Positions 1-12,299 of a stretch of DNA of 64,000 bases are shown piece by piece; within the stretch, counting starts at the first letter, position 1; the number at the start of each line of letters is the position of its first letter. The stretch covers positions 18,222,584-18,286,583 of the forward strand of contig OW121743.1 of assembly GCA_933228675.1 (NCBI GenBank). The letters run 5' to 3'. Position numbers and translations under genes: made by a program. Below the pieces are notes generated by a model. That model searched no databases and was not told the DNA's origin. It saw nothing but the letters and a program-made list of their open reading frames with translations. This DNA comes from Stomorhina lunata (Eukaryota > Arthropoda > Insecta > Diptera > Rhiniidae).

Positions 1-3000
1 TAGAAAAATTAAGTTTTTCTATAGAAAAATTAAGTTTTTCTATAGAAAAATTAAGTTTTTCTATAGAAAAATTAAGTTTTTCTATAGAAAAATTAAGTTT
101 TTCTATAGAAAAATTAAGTTTTTCTATAGAAAAATTAAGTTTTTCTATAGAAAAATTAAGTTTTTCTATAGAAAAATTAAGTTTTTCTATAGAAAAATTA
201 AGTTTTTCTATAGAAAAATTAAGTTTTTCTATAGAAAAATTAAGTTTTTCTATAGAAAAATTAAGTTTTTCTATAGAAAAATTAAGTTTTTCTATAGAAA
301 AATTAAGTTTTTCTATAGAAAAATTAAGTTTTTCTATAGAAAAATTAAGTTTTTCTATAGAAAAATTAAGTTTTTCTATAGAAAAATTAAGTTTTTCTAT
401 AGAAAAATTAAGTTTTTCTATAGAAAAATTAAGTTTTTCTATAGAAAAATTAAGTTTTTCTATAGAAAAATTAAGTTTTTCTATAGAAAAATTAAGTTTT
501 TCTATAGAAAAATTAAGTTTTTCTATAGAAAAATTAAGTTTTTCTATAGAAAAATTAAGTTTTTCTATAGAAAAATTAAGTTTTTCTATAGAAAAATTAA
601 GTTTTTCTATAGAAAAATTAAGTTTTTCTATAGAAAAATTAAGTTTTTCTATAGAAAAATTAAGTTTTTCTATAGAAAAATTAAGTTTTTCTATAGAAAA
701 ATTAAGTTTTTCTATAGAAAAATTAAGTTTTTCTATAGAAAAATTAAGTTTTTCTATAGAAAAATTAAGTTTTTCTATAGAAAAATTAAGTTTTTCTATA
801 GAAAAATTAAGTTTTTCTATAGAAAAATTAAGTTTTTCTATAGAAAAATTAAGTTTTTCTATAGAAAAATTAAGTTTTTCTATAGAAAAATTAAGTTTTT
901 CTATAGAAAAATTAAGTTTTTCTATAGAAAAATTAAGTTTTTCTATAGAAAAATTAAGTTTTTCTATAGAAAAATTAAGTTTTTCTATAGAAAAATTAAG
1001 TTTTTCTATAGAAAAATTAAGTTTTTCTATAGAAAAATTAAGTTTTTCTATAGAAAAATTAAGTTTTTCTATAGAAAAATTAAGTTTTTCTATAGAAAAA
1101 TTAAGTTTTTCTATAGAAAAATTAAGTTTTTCTATAGAAAAATTAAGTTTTTCTATAGAAAAATTAAGTTTTTCTATAGAAAAATTAAGTTTTTCTATAG
1201 AAAAATTAAGTTTTTCTATAGAAAAATTAAGTTTTTCTATAGAAAAATTAAGTTTTTCTATAGAAAAATTAAGTTTTTCTATAGAAAAATTAAGTTTTTC
1301 TATAGAAAAATTAAGTTTTTCTATAGAAAAATTAAGTTTTTCTATAGAAAAATTAAGTTTTTCTATAGAAAAATTAAGTTTTTCTATAGAAAAATTAAGT
1401 TTTTCTATAGAAAAATTAAGTTTTTCTATAGAAAAATTAAGTTTTTCTATAGAAAAATTAAGTTTTTCTATAGAAAAATTAAGTTTTTCTATAGAAAAAT
1501 TAAGTTTTTCTATAGAAAAATTAAGTTTTTCTATAGAAAAATTAAGTTTTTCTATAGAAAAATTAAGTTTTTCTATAGAAAAATTAAGTTTTTCTATAGA
1601 AAAATTAAGTTTTTCTATAGAAAAATTAAGTTTTTCTATAGAAAAATTAAGTTTTTCTATAGAAAAATTAAGTTTTTCTATAGAAAAATTAAGTTTTTCT
1701 ATAGAAAAATTAAGTTTTTCTATAGAAAAATTAAGTTTTTCTATAGAAAAATTAAGTTTTTCTATAGAAAAATTAAGTTTTTCTATAGAAAAATTAAGTT
1801 TTTCTATAGAAAAATTAAGTTTTTCTATAGAAAAATTAAGTTTTTCTATAGAAAAATTAAGTTTTTCTATAGAAAAATTAAGTTTTTCTATAGAAAAATT
1901 AAGTTTTTCTATAGAAAAATTAAGTTTTTCTATAGAAAAATTAAGTTTTTCTATAGAAAAATTAAGTTTTTCTATAGAAAAATTAAGTTTTTCTATAGAA
2001 AAATTAAGTTTTTCTATAGAAAAATTAAGTTTTTCTATAGAAAAATTAAGTTTTTCTATAGAAAAATTAAGTTTTTCTATAGAAAAATTAAGTTTTTCTA
2101 TAGAAAAATTAAGTTTTTCTATAGAAAAATTAAGTTTTTCTATAGAAAAATTAAGTTTTTCTATAGAAAAATTAAGTTTTTCTATAGAAAAATTAAGTTT
2201 TTCTATAGAAAAATTAAGTTTTTCTATAGAAAAATTAAGTTTTTCTATAGAAAAATTAAGTTTTTCTATAGAAAAATTAAGTTTTTCTATAGAAAAATTA
2301 AGTTTTTCTATAGAAAAATTAAGTTTTTCTATAGAAAAATTAAGTTTTTCTGTAGAAAAATTAAGTTTTTCTATAGAAAAATTAAGTTTTTCTATAGAAA
2401 ACTTAAGTTTTTCTATAGAAAACTTAAGTTTTTCTATAGAAAACTTAAGTTTTTCTATAGAAAACTTAAGTTTTTCTATAGAAAACTTAAGTTTTTCTAT
2501 AGAAAAATTAAGTTTTTCTATAGAAAAATTAAGTTTTTCTATAGAAAAATGAAGTTTTTCTATAGAAAAATGAAGTTTTTCTATAGAAAACTTAAGTTTT
2601 TCTATAGAAAACTTAAGTTTTTCTATAGAAAAATTAAGTTTTTTTATAGAAAAATTAAGTTTTTCTATAAAAAAATTAAGTTTTTTTATAGAAAAATTAA
2701 GTTTTTCTATAGAAAAATTAAGTTTTTCTATAGAAAAAATAAGTCTTTCTATAGAAAAAATAAGTTTTTCTATAGAAAAAAAAAGTTTTTCTATAGAAAA
2801 AATAAATTTTTCTATAGAAAAATTAAGTTTTTCTATAGAAAAATTAAGTTTTTCCATAGAAAAATTAAGTTTTTCTATAGAAAAATTAAGTTTTTTTATA
2901 GAAAAATTTAGTTTTTCTATAGAAAAATTAAGTTTTTCTATAGAAAAATTAAGTTTTTCTGTAGAAAAATTAGGTTTTTCTATAGAAAAATTAGATTTTT

Positions 3001-3199
3001 CTAATAGAAAAATTAGATTTTTCTAATAGAAAAATTAAGTTTATCTATAGAAGAATTAAGTTTTTTTATAGAAGAATTAAGTTTTTCTATAGAAGAATTA
3101 AGTTTTTCTATAGAAAAATTAAGATTTTTTATTAATAAAATAAGTTTTTCTATAGAAAAATTAAGTTTTTCTGTAGAAAAAATAAGTTTTTCTATAGTC
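1..3199. repeat. 21-bp AT-rich satellite array
   Basis: About 150 head-to-tail copies of a 21-bp unit. Each unit has dyad symmetry: AGAAAAA and TTTTTCT arms around TTAAG, so neighbouring units join through the palindrome TTTTTCTATAGAAAAA. Copies are virtually identical from 1 to about 2340, then diverge steadily to 3199, so the left part is homogenised and the right edge is old. The array runs off the left end of the window. Because 21 is divisible by 3 it gives spurious open frames (for example 2549-2911), which I do not call genes. It shares its palindromic core with the arrays at 40.1-44.9 and 50.1-52.8 kb. Confidence 0.97.
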
Positions 3200-3402
3200 A
3201 CTTTTTTGTGTATGCAAAAAATAAGCTAAATATCTAAAGCCTATCGTAAAGGCTTAAGACTGTAGCAAAAACTGTTGCCTATTTTAGGGATTAAATTTAA
3301 TTCTGGTTTTTAAAAGTTTTGAATTTATTTGTTTTATTTTTAAAAATTACTTTATAAAATAGTTTTTAGTTAAACTTATTTAAAATTTTCCTAAATTCTT
3401 CT
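3200..3402 (-). other. 3' flank / probable 3' UTR of gene A
   Basis: This AT-rich stretch separates the satellite from the stop codon of gene A. On the minus strand AATAAA-like signals lie about 75-90 bases past the stop (AAAATAAAACAAATAAATTC near 3340-3317). I see no other gene. Confidence 0.5.
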
Positions 3403-6400
3403 CTACATATTCTGAGTATAGGTGTATTTAGGATATTCCTCAGGCTTAAGTAAACAATCACGATCTAAAAATTGCCTCCATCTGGTGCAAGTTCTTCTAA
3501 AGCATTGTCTATCTGGAGGATAAGTCACGGGTTTTTGTGTAGGTGGTAAGGGAGTTACGGGTGCAGGAATGCAAATCCTCTTTCTTATTAAATTAGTTTG
3601 TGGAGCCTGTTGCTGTACATTGCTCAGAAGATTAAGGCCCAAGTTTATTTTGGGATCCACGTTAATAAGACTTGATATGTGATTGTTATTGCCACTTATT
3701 ATAGTGCCAGATTCTGGAAGAGTATTAGAAAAGAAAATCATTTCAAAATTAATTTTTAAATTCAAAAGAAAATCTTACGATCCACAAAAACATCAAAGCA
3801 AATTTCGTCAGGATTAGTTGGATATAACGGAGGAGCTGGAGTTGTAATTGGATATACTGGAGGTTTGACAGTAGGTTTAACTGTTGGAGGCTCTATGGGC
3901 TTGGCAGTAACTGGTGCGTCTATACATATCCTCTTTCTTACAAAATTAGGCGGAGGAGCCTGTTGCTGTACATTGCTCAGAAGATTAAGGCCCAAATTTA
4001 TCTTAGGATCTACATTTACCAGACTTGAAATTTGATTGTTATCTCCACTTATAATAGTGCCCGATTCTGGAAAAGAATGAAAAAGAAAGATAATTTCTAA
4101 ATTCTTTAAAATTTCTCACAAAAAACTTACGATCCACAAAAATATCAAAGCAAATTTCTCCTGGTTTAGTAGGAGGTAAGGGATCTACTGGAGGTTTGAC
4201 AGTAGGTGGTGGCTCTATGGGTCCCACAGGTGGGTCTTTGGGTCCTCCAGTTGGTTTGGGTATACAAATCCTCTGCGTTGGCACATTTGAGGGCAAGGAA
4301 CCACCCGTTTTCTTAATAGTACTCAACAAATTCAAATCCAAATTGATCTTGGGTTTGACATTAATGGTATTGGAAATTTTATTATCATTTCCCACAATTG
4401 AGGTATCGGCTTCTATAAAAAAAATATATTAAAAAATTTTAGTATGAAAAAATGAAACTAAAAAGAAGACAAAACAAATAATTCCCAAAACTTTTGATAT
4501 ATAAAAGATTTTTCGAAAAACACTTACGACTTATGGGTATATCAAAACAGATTTCATTGGGATTAGAACCCGTTGTAACATCACCTCCCGCTGGGGCACC
4601 TAAAAGTTCTGTAAGTGAACTCAAAAGATTCACATTTAAATCAATATCAGGAGCTACGTTTAAGAGACTGGAGACCACATTTTTATCTCCCTTGATACTA
4701 GTGCCTCCTGAACCAAGTAAAGAGGAAAGTAAACCCCCATTTCCATTAGCTGTGCCCTCCGATTTTTCAACCACTTCTTCTACTACAGAACTCAAGACAT
4801 TGGCCTTAACATTGGCATCAATGGGCAAATTAATTAGGGAAGAGATTTCATTATTATTTCCCTGGATCAAGGTAGAAGCTGTAAGAAATATTGGAGAAGA
4901 AAACTATATAACAATCAGAACAAAATTAGATTAATTCCGTGTTATTACCTGTTGATGGAACCACATCTTGTGCTAATACCTGCTTTACCGTGCTTAAAGC
5001 ATTTACCACAGCTTTCAAACGAATGGGAGCATTTATCAAAGATGAAATCCTATTATTATTACCCTCAATTTTTAAACCAGGAGAACCTAAAAGTAGGTAA
5101 CATATTTTTGAATTCCAACTTTTTAAGCAAAACGACAATAACTTACCTGGCTTACCATCAGAAATCAAAGGACCCCCTGTTTTGGGGTCTTTAGGTAGTG
5201 TCTCCAAGCCTTTTAACAGACCCTCCAATAAACCAACCAGAAGATGTAACAAATTTTCCACCAAATTACCCACGCCCCCTAATAAATTATCTAAAACATC
5301 CGTTACCAAACCTGTACCTTCTAAACCACCCAAAAGGTTACCCACTAAGCCACTTTTACCCAATAAAGCCCCGAAGAGATCACCCAAAGTGTTACCCAAA
5401 ACATCCCCTAACAAGCTCTCTACATCTTCCACAATATTACCCACACTACCCAAAACACCGCCTACCAAACCACCCTTAGAGCCGCCACCCAATAAACCTC
5501 CTACTAGAGGCAGATTTCCTACCAAGCCATCAGGTTTTTTCTCACTACCGGGACCAGTTGGAGAGCCGGTATTATCAACTTTACTTAATATATTTAGGAC
5601 AGCATTAACATCTATGGGGGCATTTACCAAACTGGATATAGTGTTATCGTTTCCGATAATGGTATTAGAAGCTGGAATTAAGAAGGAGAATGTAAAAATT
5701 AAGATCTGGACAAGGGAACCGGAAACTTACCTGTAGGTGCTTCACCGTCACCGAGTACCCCTAGGTTCAAAGAACTCAAGACATTGGCCAAAACATTCAG
5801 TTTAACGGGTAAATTTACCAAATTGGACAAACGATTGCCATTTCCTTTAATAGAAGTTTCTGGAAAAAGGGGTAGAATATCTTATTAAGTGCTCAAAGGG
5901 ACTCTAAAATATCCAAATATTTTCCCATATTTTTTAAGTTCAACTTACGTCTTTTGGACTTGTCCGCTCCAATTTTAATTGTAAGCTTGGCCGAGTTAAC
6001 CGTTGAAATTTTGGGTTCTTCTGATTTCATAATTACAAGTTTACTTAGTTCCTCGCTATTTTCACCCGAATTTTTGTATTCCGAAGAGCTGGACATCGAG
6101 ACGTCATCGTCATTGAACTTATTAACATTATTCGAGGGTCCATCTCTAGCTTCGATACTTTCCATTGATACAATTTTGGATAAATTGGGGTCTAAAGTAA
6201 ATGTAAAAAAAAAATTAAAGAGAACAGAAACAAAACCAGAACAGAACCAGAACAGAACCAGAACAGAACCAGAACAGAACCAGAACAGAACCAGAACAGA
6301 ACCAGAACAGAACCAGAACAGAACCAGAACCAGAACAGAACCAGAACAGAACAGAACCAGAACAGAACCAGAACAGAACCAGAACAGAACCAGAACAGAA

Positions 6401-8197
6401 CCAGAACAGAACCAGAACAGAACCAGAACAGAACCAGAACAGAACCAGAACAGAACCAGAACAGAACCAGAACAGAACCAGAACAGAACCAGAACAGAAC
6501 CAGAACAGAACCAGAACAGAACCAGAACAGAACCAGAACAGAACCAGAACAGAACCAGAACAGAACCAGAACAGAACCAGAACAGAACCAGAACAGAACC
6601 AGAACAGAACCAGAACAGAACCAGAACAGAACCAGAACAGAACCAGAACAGAACCAGAACAGAACCAGAACAGAACCAGAACAGAACCAGAACAGAACCA
6701 GAACAGAACCAGAACAGAACCAGAACAGAACCAGAACAGAACCAGAACAGAACCAGAACAGAACCAGAACAGAACCAGAACAGAACCAGAACAGAACCAG
6801 AACAGAACCAGAACAGAACCAGAACAGAACCAGAACAGAACCAGAACAGAACCAGAACAGAACCAGAACAGAACCAGAACAGAACCAGAACAGAACCAGA
6901 ACAGAACCAGAACAGAACCAGAACAGAACCAGAACAGAACCAGAACAGAACCAGAACAGAACCAGAACAGAACCAGAACAGAACCAGAACAGAACCAGAA
7001 CAGAACCAGAACAGAACCAGAACAGAACCAGAACAGAACCAGAACAGAACCAGAACAGAACCAGAACAGAACCAGAACAGAACCAGAACAGAACCAGAAC
7101 AGAACCAGAACAGAACCAGAACAGAACCAGAACAGAACCAGAACAGAACCAGAACAGAACCAGAACAGAACCAGAACAGAACCAGAACAGAACCAGAACA
7201 GAACCAGAACAGAACCAGAACCAGAACAGAACCAGAACAGAACCAGAACAGAACCAGAACAGAACCAGAACAGAACCAGAACAGAACCAGAACAGAACCA
7301 GAACAGAACCAGAACAGAACCAGAACAGAACCAGAACAGAACCAGAACAGAACCAGAACAGAACCAGAACAGAACCAGAACAGAACCAGAACAGAACCAG
7401 AACAGAACCAGAACAGAACCAGAACAGAACCAGAACCAGAACAGAACCAGAACAGAACCAGAACAGAACCAGAACAGAACCAGAACAGAACCAGAACAGA
7501 ACCAGAACAGAACCAGAACAGAACCAGAACAGAACCAGAACAGAACCAGAACAGAACCAGAACAGAACCAGAACAGAACCAGAACAGAACCAGAACAGAA
7601 CCAGAACAGAACCAGAACAGAACCAGAACAGAACCAGAACAGAACCAGAACAGAACCAGAACAGAACCAGAACAGAACCAGAACAGAACCAGAACAGAAC
7701 CAGAACAGAACCAGAACAGAACCAGAACAGAACCAGAACAGAACCAGAACAGAACCAGAACAGAACCAGAACAGAACCAGAACAGAACCAGAACAGAACC
7801 AGAACAGAACCAGAACAGAACCAGAACAGAACCAGAACAGAACCAGAACAGAACCAGAACAGAACCAGAACAGAACCAGAACAGAACCAGAACAGAACTA
7901 AGACAGGAATTGAGTTAACTCACCTATTTCTCTCTTCATCTTATTGGTTTTCATTTGCTCCTCACTGCTTCCTCCATGGACCTCTTCCGATGATGCCTTT
8001 CCCCACTCCTCCACTGACGTATCATCTTTGTTGACCGGCAAGAATTCCTCAGTAAGTTTAAGTTTTATTTCTTTAAGTTTTACGACATCAGCATTTTTGC
8101 GCCACAATGGATAGCCTTGAAAATTTTGAGGTTGTTCACCCTGAATGTGTTCAAGGCCAGTGGCTAGGAGCAATATGACTATAACGAATGGTGTCAT
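3403..8197 (-). CDS. Gene A: secreted multi-module GNNN-repeat protein (9 coding exons)
   Basis: I assembled this from splice signals. Coding exons (minus): 8197-7924, 6191-5949, 5859-5731, 5671-5147, 5086-4949, 4878-4528, 4412-4131, 4066-3779, 3713-3403, giving 2541 nt and 846 aa. Every donor is GT (mostly GTAAGT), every acceptor is AG, and every intron is phase 1. The start is the ATG followed by a clear signal peptide (MTPFVIVILLLATGLEHIQG). Residues 92-172 are acidic and Ser-rich. From residue 173 there are eight copies of a module like G-N-N-N-x-I-S-S-L-I-N-x-x-P followed by a hydrophobic N-x-L-S strand. Exon 4 adds a Gly/Leu-rich stretch. Exons 7-9 add R-I-C-I plus a Pro-rich linker; exons 6-8 end in E-I-C-F-D-[IV]. 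The C terminus carries CFRRTCTRW and a last Cys. The role is unknown; a secreted structural, mucin-like or glue-like protein is inference. Genes B and D are relatives. Confidence 0.85.
6231..7896. repeat. 11-bp minisatellite in intron 1 of gene A
   Basis: About 150 nearly perfect tandem copies of AACCAGAACAG fill almost the whole first intron of gene A. A few copies carry a 5- or 6-bp slip (for example near 6325, 6350, 7218 and 7435). The length leaves one plus-strand frame open (an 11-residue repeat rich in E, Q, N, R and T), but this is a by-product of the repeat and runs antisense through intron 1 and exon 2 of gene A. In the transcript sense the array is pyrimidine-rich (CTGTTCTGGTT). Confidence 0.96.
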
Positions 8198-8301
8198 ATT
8201 AACGGAATTTATAATTTGTATTTTTTTTCCTAAATTAAATTTGCAATTGTGCTTTTCGCTGACCTAATGAAATAATTAATATTTTTTTCTTATGGTAAGT
8301 T

Positions 8302-8312
8302 TATTTTATATA
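8302..8312 (-). promoter_or_regulatory. Candidate TATA box of gene A
   Basis: On the minus strand TATATAAAATA lies about 105 bases upstream of the gene A start codon. Initiator-like TCATTA is at 8270-8265, somewhat farther (about 44 bases) than usual. This is positional inference only. Confidence 0.4.
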
Positions 8313-8769
8313 CTAAGAACAACTTAAGTTTGTTTAAATATAATCGTTTAGTTTCTTTGCAGTTCTGGGTAGTTATTTGAAACGTGTTCAAGAAAGCTTT
8401 TTAAAGAACGATAAGGTTAATGACTTCAGTTTTGAGTTTTATTTTGGTTCTATTAAAGTAAACTATTTTTAAAACATATTGATTATTAAGTTTTGAAATA
8501 TTTCGCATTAGGTTGATTTCAATATTATCTTTGGAATGATTAAAATGCAAAAATGAGAATGATCCACAGACCAAAACTCAGTTTTGAAACCAGACCATGC
8601 TTAACAAAATTAAAATATCTGTGTGAGGCAAAATATTATCCCAGCAAAACTTTGGTAATGGAAAGTACTCTGATAACTGGTTACCTTGTAATGACTACAA
8701 CAAACCCTCCGAATAAATAATAAGTTCTTACAGAAGTACTTATTTGTAATTAAGATGGTAATTTAAACT

Positions 8770-8835
8770 GAATGGCCCCGGCTCAAATCCCACCAAGGGC
8801 AACATTTTTTTTAGATTTTTTTTTTATTAAAAGAG
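8770..8835 (+). repeat. tRNA-like B-box fragment with T-rich tail (possible SINE end)
   Basis: CGGCTCAAATCCC resembles a tRNA T-arm / RNA polymerase III B box and is followed by GGGCAACA and a T-rich run. I see no convincing A box at the right distance, so this is at best a degraded tRNA-derived SINE end. The flanks 8320-8770 hold no gene. Confidence 0.3.
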
Positions 8836-8943
8836 TTTTTTTAAGTGATTTTTGAGTTTTAAGAACTTAAGTATTACCTTCTGTAAAAAAAAATTGGAAA
8901 ACTAACTCACGGTAATGAAAAAATACCATCATAAGTCAATTTT

Positions 8944-9406
8944 GATTATGTAGGGGATGTTGGATACCAAACACGATTCTAATTGGTCTTAACTTGGTAA
9001 GCACAACTTATCTGGGTCATCCTTCATCACAACTGTGGACACAGACCTTCTCGTGGTATCACCCGGGGAGCTAGTTTAACACCCATTAATATAGTGAGCT
9101 AACATGTACCGAGAGTTGTCCCATAAGATCGATAAAAATGGGTTAGGATTACGGGCTAGTAACCCTCTGTTGAAAAAAAAAATGCTATGAAGAGGATAAA
9201 ATTATAATTAAAATGTTCCACCACCTAATGTTAGAGGAGGATGTCCGAAACTTCGATAGAAGGACCAAGTAGAGGAACGTTTTTCAAAGCTTGGCCTATA
9301 AAATTGGAGAATATTCGCACAAGATCGAAATCCATGGAATTCTAAAATATGCTCGGACTTTGGCCTTAACAGGTTCTAACTATAGGCCATTTAAGTAAGT
9401 AAGAGT
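8944..9406 (+). repeat. Dispersed repeat R1, copy 1
   Basis: This segment matches 38166-38552 over almost its whole length: shared blocks include GATTGGTCTTAACTTGGTAAG, CAACTGTGGACAC, ATATAGTGAG, CGGGCTAGTAACC and the closing TTAACAGGTT. A tail piece also occurs at 62800-62830. It has no intact reading frame. It is an interspersed element, probably a decayed transposon, whose class I cannot assign. Confidence 0.75.
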
Positions 9407-9740
9407 CAATCTTATGTACAAATTTATACAAAAAAGAAGATTTAAATTGTTAAAGTTTTAAAATAATTGAAAAAAAAAAAACTTCTTTATTGTTTATTAA
9501 ATGCATTACCCAGAAAAACTTTTCATTACCAAATAATGAGTTAAACAGCTAAACTATTGAAAACGAACTAATTACTCATTCACTGTTTAAGTCATTACAT
9601 TAACATGGGGATGTCATTGGAGGCAAGTACTTATCAATTGCAGAAAAGTAATGACTTGGGTAAGCAATTGGATAACAACAACAACTTTTGTTGTTGTTGT
9701 TTTATTTAAAAAAGTATATTTTTAAACGAAATACAATTTT
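9407..9740. other. Intergenic, AT-rich, no gene
   Basis: Nothing protein-coding is visible. It contains a small (AAC)n/(GTT)n hairpin near 9673-9700. Confidence 0.6.
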
Positions 9741-9837
9741 TTTTATGATCCCATGGGGGCTCGAACCCGGACCCCTACGACTGCTAGGCGTAGACTCTTC
9801 CACTGAGCTATATTGAAAAATATAGCTCAGTGGAAGA
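9741..9837 (-). repeat. tRNA-derived element with 19-bp fold-back hairpin
   Basis: On the minus strand this reads TAGCTCAGTGGAAGAG (A-box / D-arm like), a CTACG...CGTAG stem, then GGGTTCGAGCCCC (B box / T-arm, 9755-9768) and an A-rich tail. No acceptor stem forms and the anticodon loop is too long, so it is a tRNA-derived SINE or tRNA pseudogene. The A-box end is duplicated in inverted orientation: 9796-9814 and 9819-9837 are 19-bp perfect inverted repeats around a GAAA loop. Confidence 0.6.
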
Positions 9838-9867
9838 AAAAAATTAGCAATTAAGTATATTTTAGGT

Positions 9868-10250
9868 GAAATTTAGGTAAGTTTGTTTGTTTCCGTAAGT
9901 TTTCTGTATGGGAGCTATGGCTAAATGTGAACCGATTTTGATGAAATTGTATATGCTAGGGCATAAGTAAAACTTCTATGTACCAAGTTTTATCATCATG
10001 GCTATTATAGTTTGTTATTTATTAGCAAATAAACGAAATTTTCTCAGATTTGAAGAATGTTTCTACTGAATTTCAGTTTAGGCGTTATCGTGACTTCAAC
10101 AGACAGACAGACGGACATAGCTCAATCGTCTTAGAATTTCGTAAGGATTCAGAATATATATCGTTTTGGTTTTTGAGCCAATATTAAGGAAATTACAAAC
10201 GGAATGACAATCTCAATATACCTCCCATTCTTTTTGATGTGGGTATAAAA
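9868..10250 (+). repeat. Dispersed repeat R2, copy 1
   Basis: Hallmarks are GTATGGGAGCTATGG, TTATTAGCAAATAA, CAGACAGACGGACAT, CTTAGAATTTCGTAAGGATT, a block ACAAACGGAATGACAATCTC and an end GTGGGTATAAAAA. Related copies lie at 47.3-48.26, 56.57-59.79 and (inverted) 61.08-61.15 kb. Similar short GACAGACGGACAT...GGGTATAA sequences are common as interspersed repeats in fly genomes, and I do not assign a class. There is no coding capacity. Confidence 0.75.
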
Positions 10251-10259
10251 AGGCGATCT

Positions 10260-11735
10260 GGGCCCTATTTCACTAAACTACAATTCTACAAGTTTACAAG
10301 TTACAATTACAAGTCTAATTCTTACAAGTGCTGTACAATATTGTACAATTTTTAACCAGAAATTACAATTAAGTCATTTTTTTCAGTACAGGAACACTTT
10401 CCTGTAGTTTCTGGTTAAAACTTGTACAATATTGTACAGTATTGGTAGTTCTGGAACACAGCTAAAATTTTCACAACAATTGTAACTTTTTGGACTTGTA
10501 AACTACAATTTCTACAATTCTAAAATTACAATTTCTACAATTATAATAAAATATTTTAATAAATATATAGAGTCAAATAAAACATTTTTGAACTCGTTCT
10601 GAACCACACCATCTACGATTTTCATGAAATTATTTACATTCTCCTAGCCTAGGCAATTTTTACACTTCTTCAAAATTTTTAATTTCGCTTTGGTTCAGAT
10701 TTTATGGCGGTTCAAATTTCGTTTTTTTTTCAAGATTTTTTCCGAAATATACCCACTTTATATGCCTACGGTTATCAAATTTCTATAAGACTAGGCTCAT
10801 GTTTTAGCATATGTCCTGTAGTTTTATGTCCTTTTGATTAAAAAATTAAATTTTGTATTCAAATTCAAAATTTGTACTGAAATATTATGAATTGTTTTAG
10901 AAAAAGTTTTTGTTTTCCGATCCACCATGGGCCCATTTTTTTGGCTTTCGCATTTTGTTGTTTACACTATTATCCACATTTGACCATTCATACCCTTCAC
11001 CACTATATGTAGGTGGAAAGCGTATTATAAGTTTGGGCTGATGTATGTAACGCATAGAAATAATGGTCTTAGACCACCTTTAGTACACCAATGGACTTAG
11101 AATTCATTCCTGAGTCGATGTCAGTCCGTCCGTCCATCTGGCTGGACCCTCATGTAAACCTTGTAATCAAACAAAATAAATAAATGGTCATTAATATTGA
11201 TTTGATTTTGTGTTAATTTTAACTAATTTTTATTAAAAGATAGTTAAAAACGAAATTTGAATTCAATTTATCATTCACTTGTAACTTGTAAAATTTTTCT
11301 TGAGAGACTTAGTTTTTTAGCTTTTTTCTACAATTCTACAAGTGTACAAGTACAAATTTAGATTACACGGCATTTACACATGCAAGTGCAAGTGAAAAAA
11401 GCTCAATACATTTATATTTTTTTACTAACACGATCACACTTCTGCAAGTTGTAGGCTCACTTGCAAGCGATTTTGATAGCCAGTGATTTTTTTAATTGCA
11501 TGTGAGAAGAATACGTATACACAACTTGTAACAAGTCACCTACGTGTGTAAACGTACTGTTAGTGAAACAAAACCACTTGTAGAAGCATGACTTGTAAAC
11601 TTGTAAATTGTAAAAATCACTTGTAGCTACAAACTTGTAATTGTATTTTAATAACACACAATTTTTTACAATTTCACAATTCTACAGGCAAAAACACTTG
11701 TAATTGTAGACTTGTAGCTTAGTGAAATAGGGCCC
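10260..11735. mobile_element. Non-autonomous DNA transposon with GGGCCC termini (1.48 kb)
   Basis: The left end GGGCCCTATTTCACTAA is repeated in inverted orientation at the right end (TTAGTGAAATAGGGCCC, ending 11735), followed inwards on both sides by CTACAA-type sequence. Both subterminal zones are crowded with TTACAAG/CTTGTAA and CTACAAT motifs, which look like transposase-binding sites. The middle is AT-rich and holds no transposase. No clear target duplication is seen (left flank GGCGATCT, right flank TGTACTTT), so the superfamily is unassigned. Confidence 0.8.
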
Positions 11736-11985
11736 TGTACTTTTATTACAAGTCAGCCAGACGGACGAACGAACTGATATCATTAAATTGACTCAGGGTG
11801 TAATTCTGAATCTATTAGTATACCTAAAGGCCCGTATCTTTTTGCGATATATACATCAACACAAACCGCCACCTATGGCTGTGAAGGGTATATGCATAAG
11901 TGCGATAAGAATAGGGGTTATATCCCCATAACTTGTTCTATCCCCATAACTAGAATATACTACTTCTAATGTATTTTTCATTAAG
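11736..11985. other. Intergenic, no gene
   Basis: It contains a partial GACGGACGAACG / GACTCAGG... repeat fragment related in style to R2. No reading frame is supported. Confidence 0.5.
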
Positions 11986-11989
11986 AGAT

Positions 11990-12228
11990 CTACGAAAGTT
12001 TTCTAAAATAAAACAAAAGGATTTGGATAACAATGAAATTCTTTATTCCTGTAAAAGCACGTTGGATGCCATTATATATGGAACTCGATTTATTTTGAGT
12101 ACGGAGTTCATCAATCGTCGCTCTCTTATTGGAATAGACCATAAACTTGACGTAGCCCCACAGGTAATAGTTTAACGGCGTCAAAGCGCACGACCGAGGC
12201 TGCCAATCGACTGGACCATTTCGTGAGA
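11990..12228 (-). pseudogene. mariner-type transposase C-terminal fragment
   Basis: The minus strand reads NGPVDWQPRSC, then LTPLNYYLWGYVK and ATIDELRT, the signature of the last third of mariner transposases (normally CDLTPLDYFLWG). Both aspartates of the CDxxPxD signature are replaced (A and N), so it is catalytically dead. It is only about 80 residues long with no N-terminal HTH or terminal repeats nearby. It is separate from the mariner at 32.8 kb. Confidence 0.8.
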
Positions 12229-12299
12229 TAACTCGTTAGTTAAAAAATAAATATATAAATCATCTCAATACTAAATTTAATATTCAAATCTATCAGATC

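Noticed and set aside
2549..2911. 120-codon open frame with repeated KFFYRKI
   Set aside because: It is the 21-bp satellite read in one frame; no start context, signal or function.
4196..5736. Plus-strand open frames opposite gene A exons (4196-4432, 4494-4934, 4952-5194, 5182-5736)
   Set aside because: They are antisense shadows of well-supported spliced exons and cross the splice sites.
5954..7918. 654-codon plus-strand open frame rich in EQNQNRTRTEP
   Set aside because: It is the antisense of gene A exon 2 plus the 11-bp intronic repeat; the repeat length keeps the frame open by chance.
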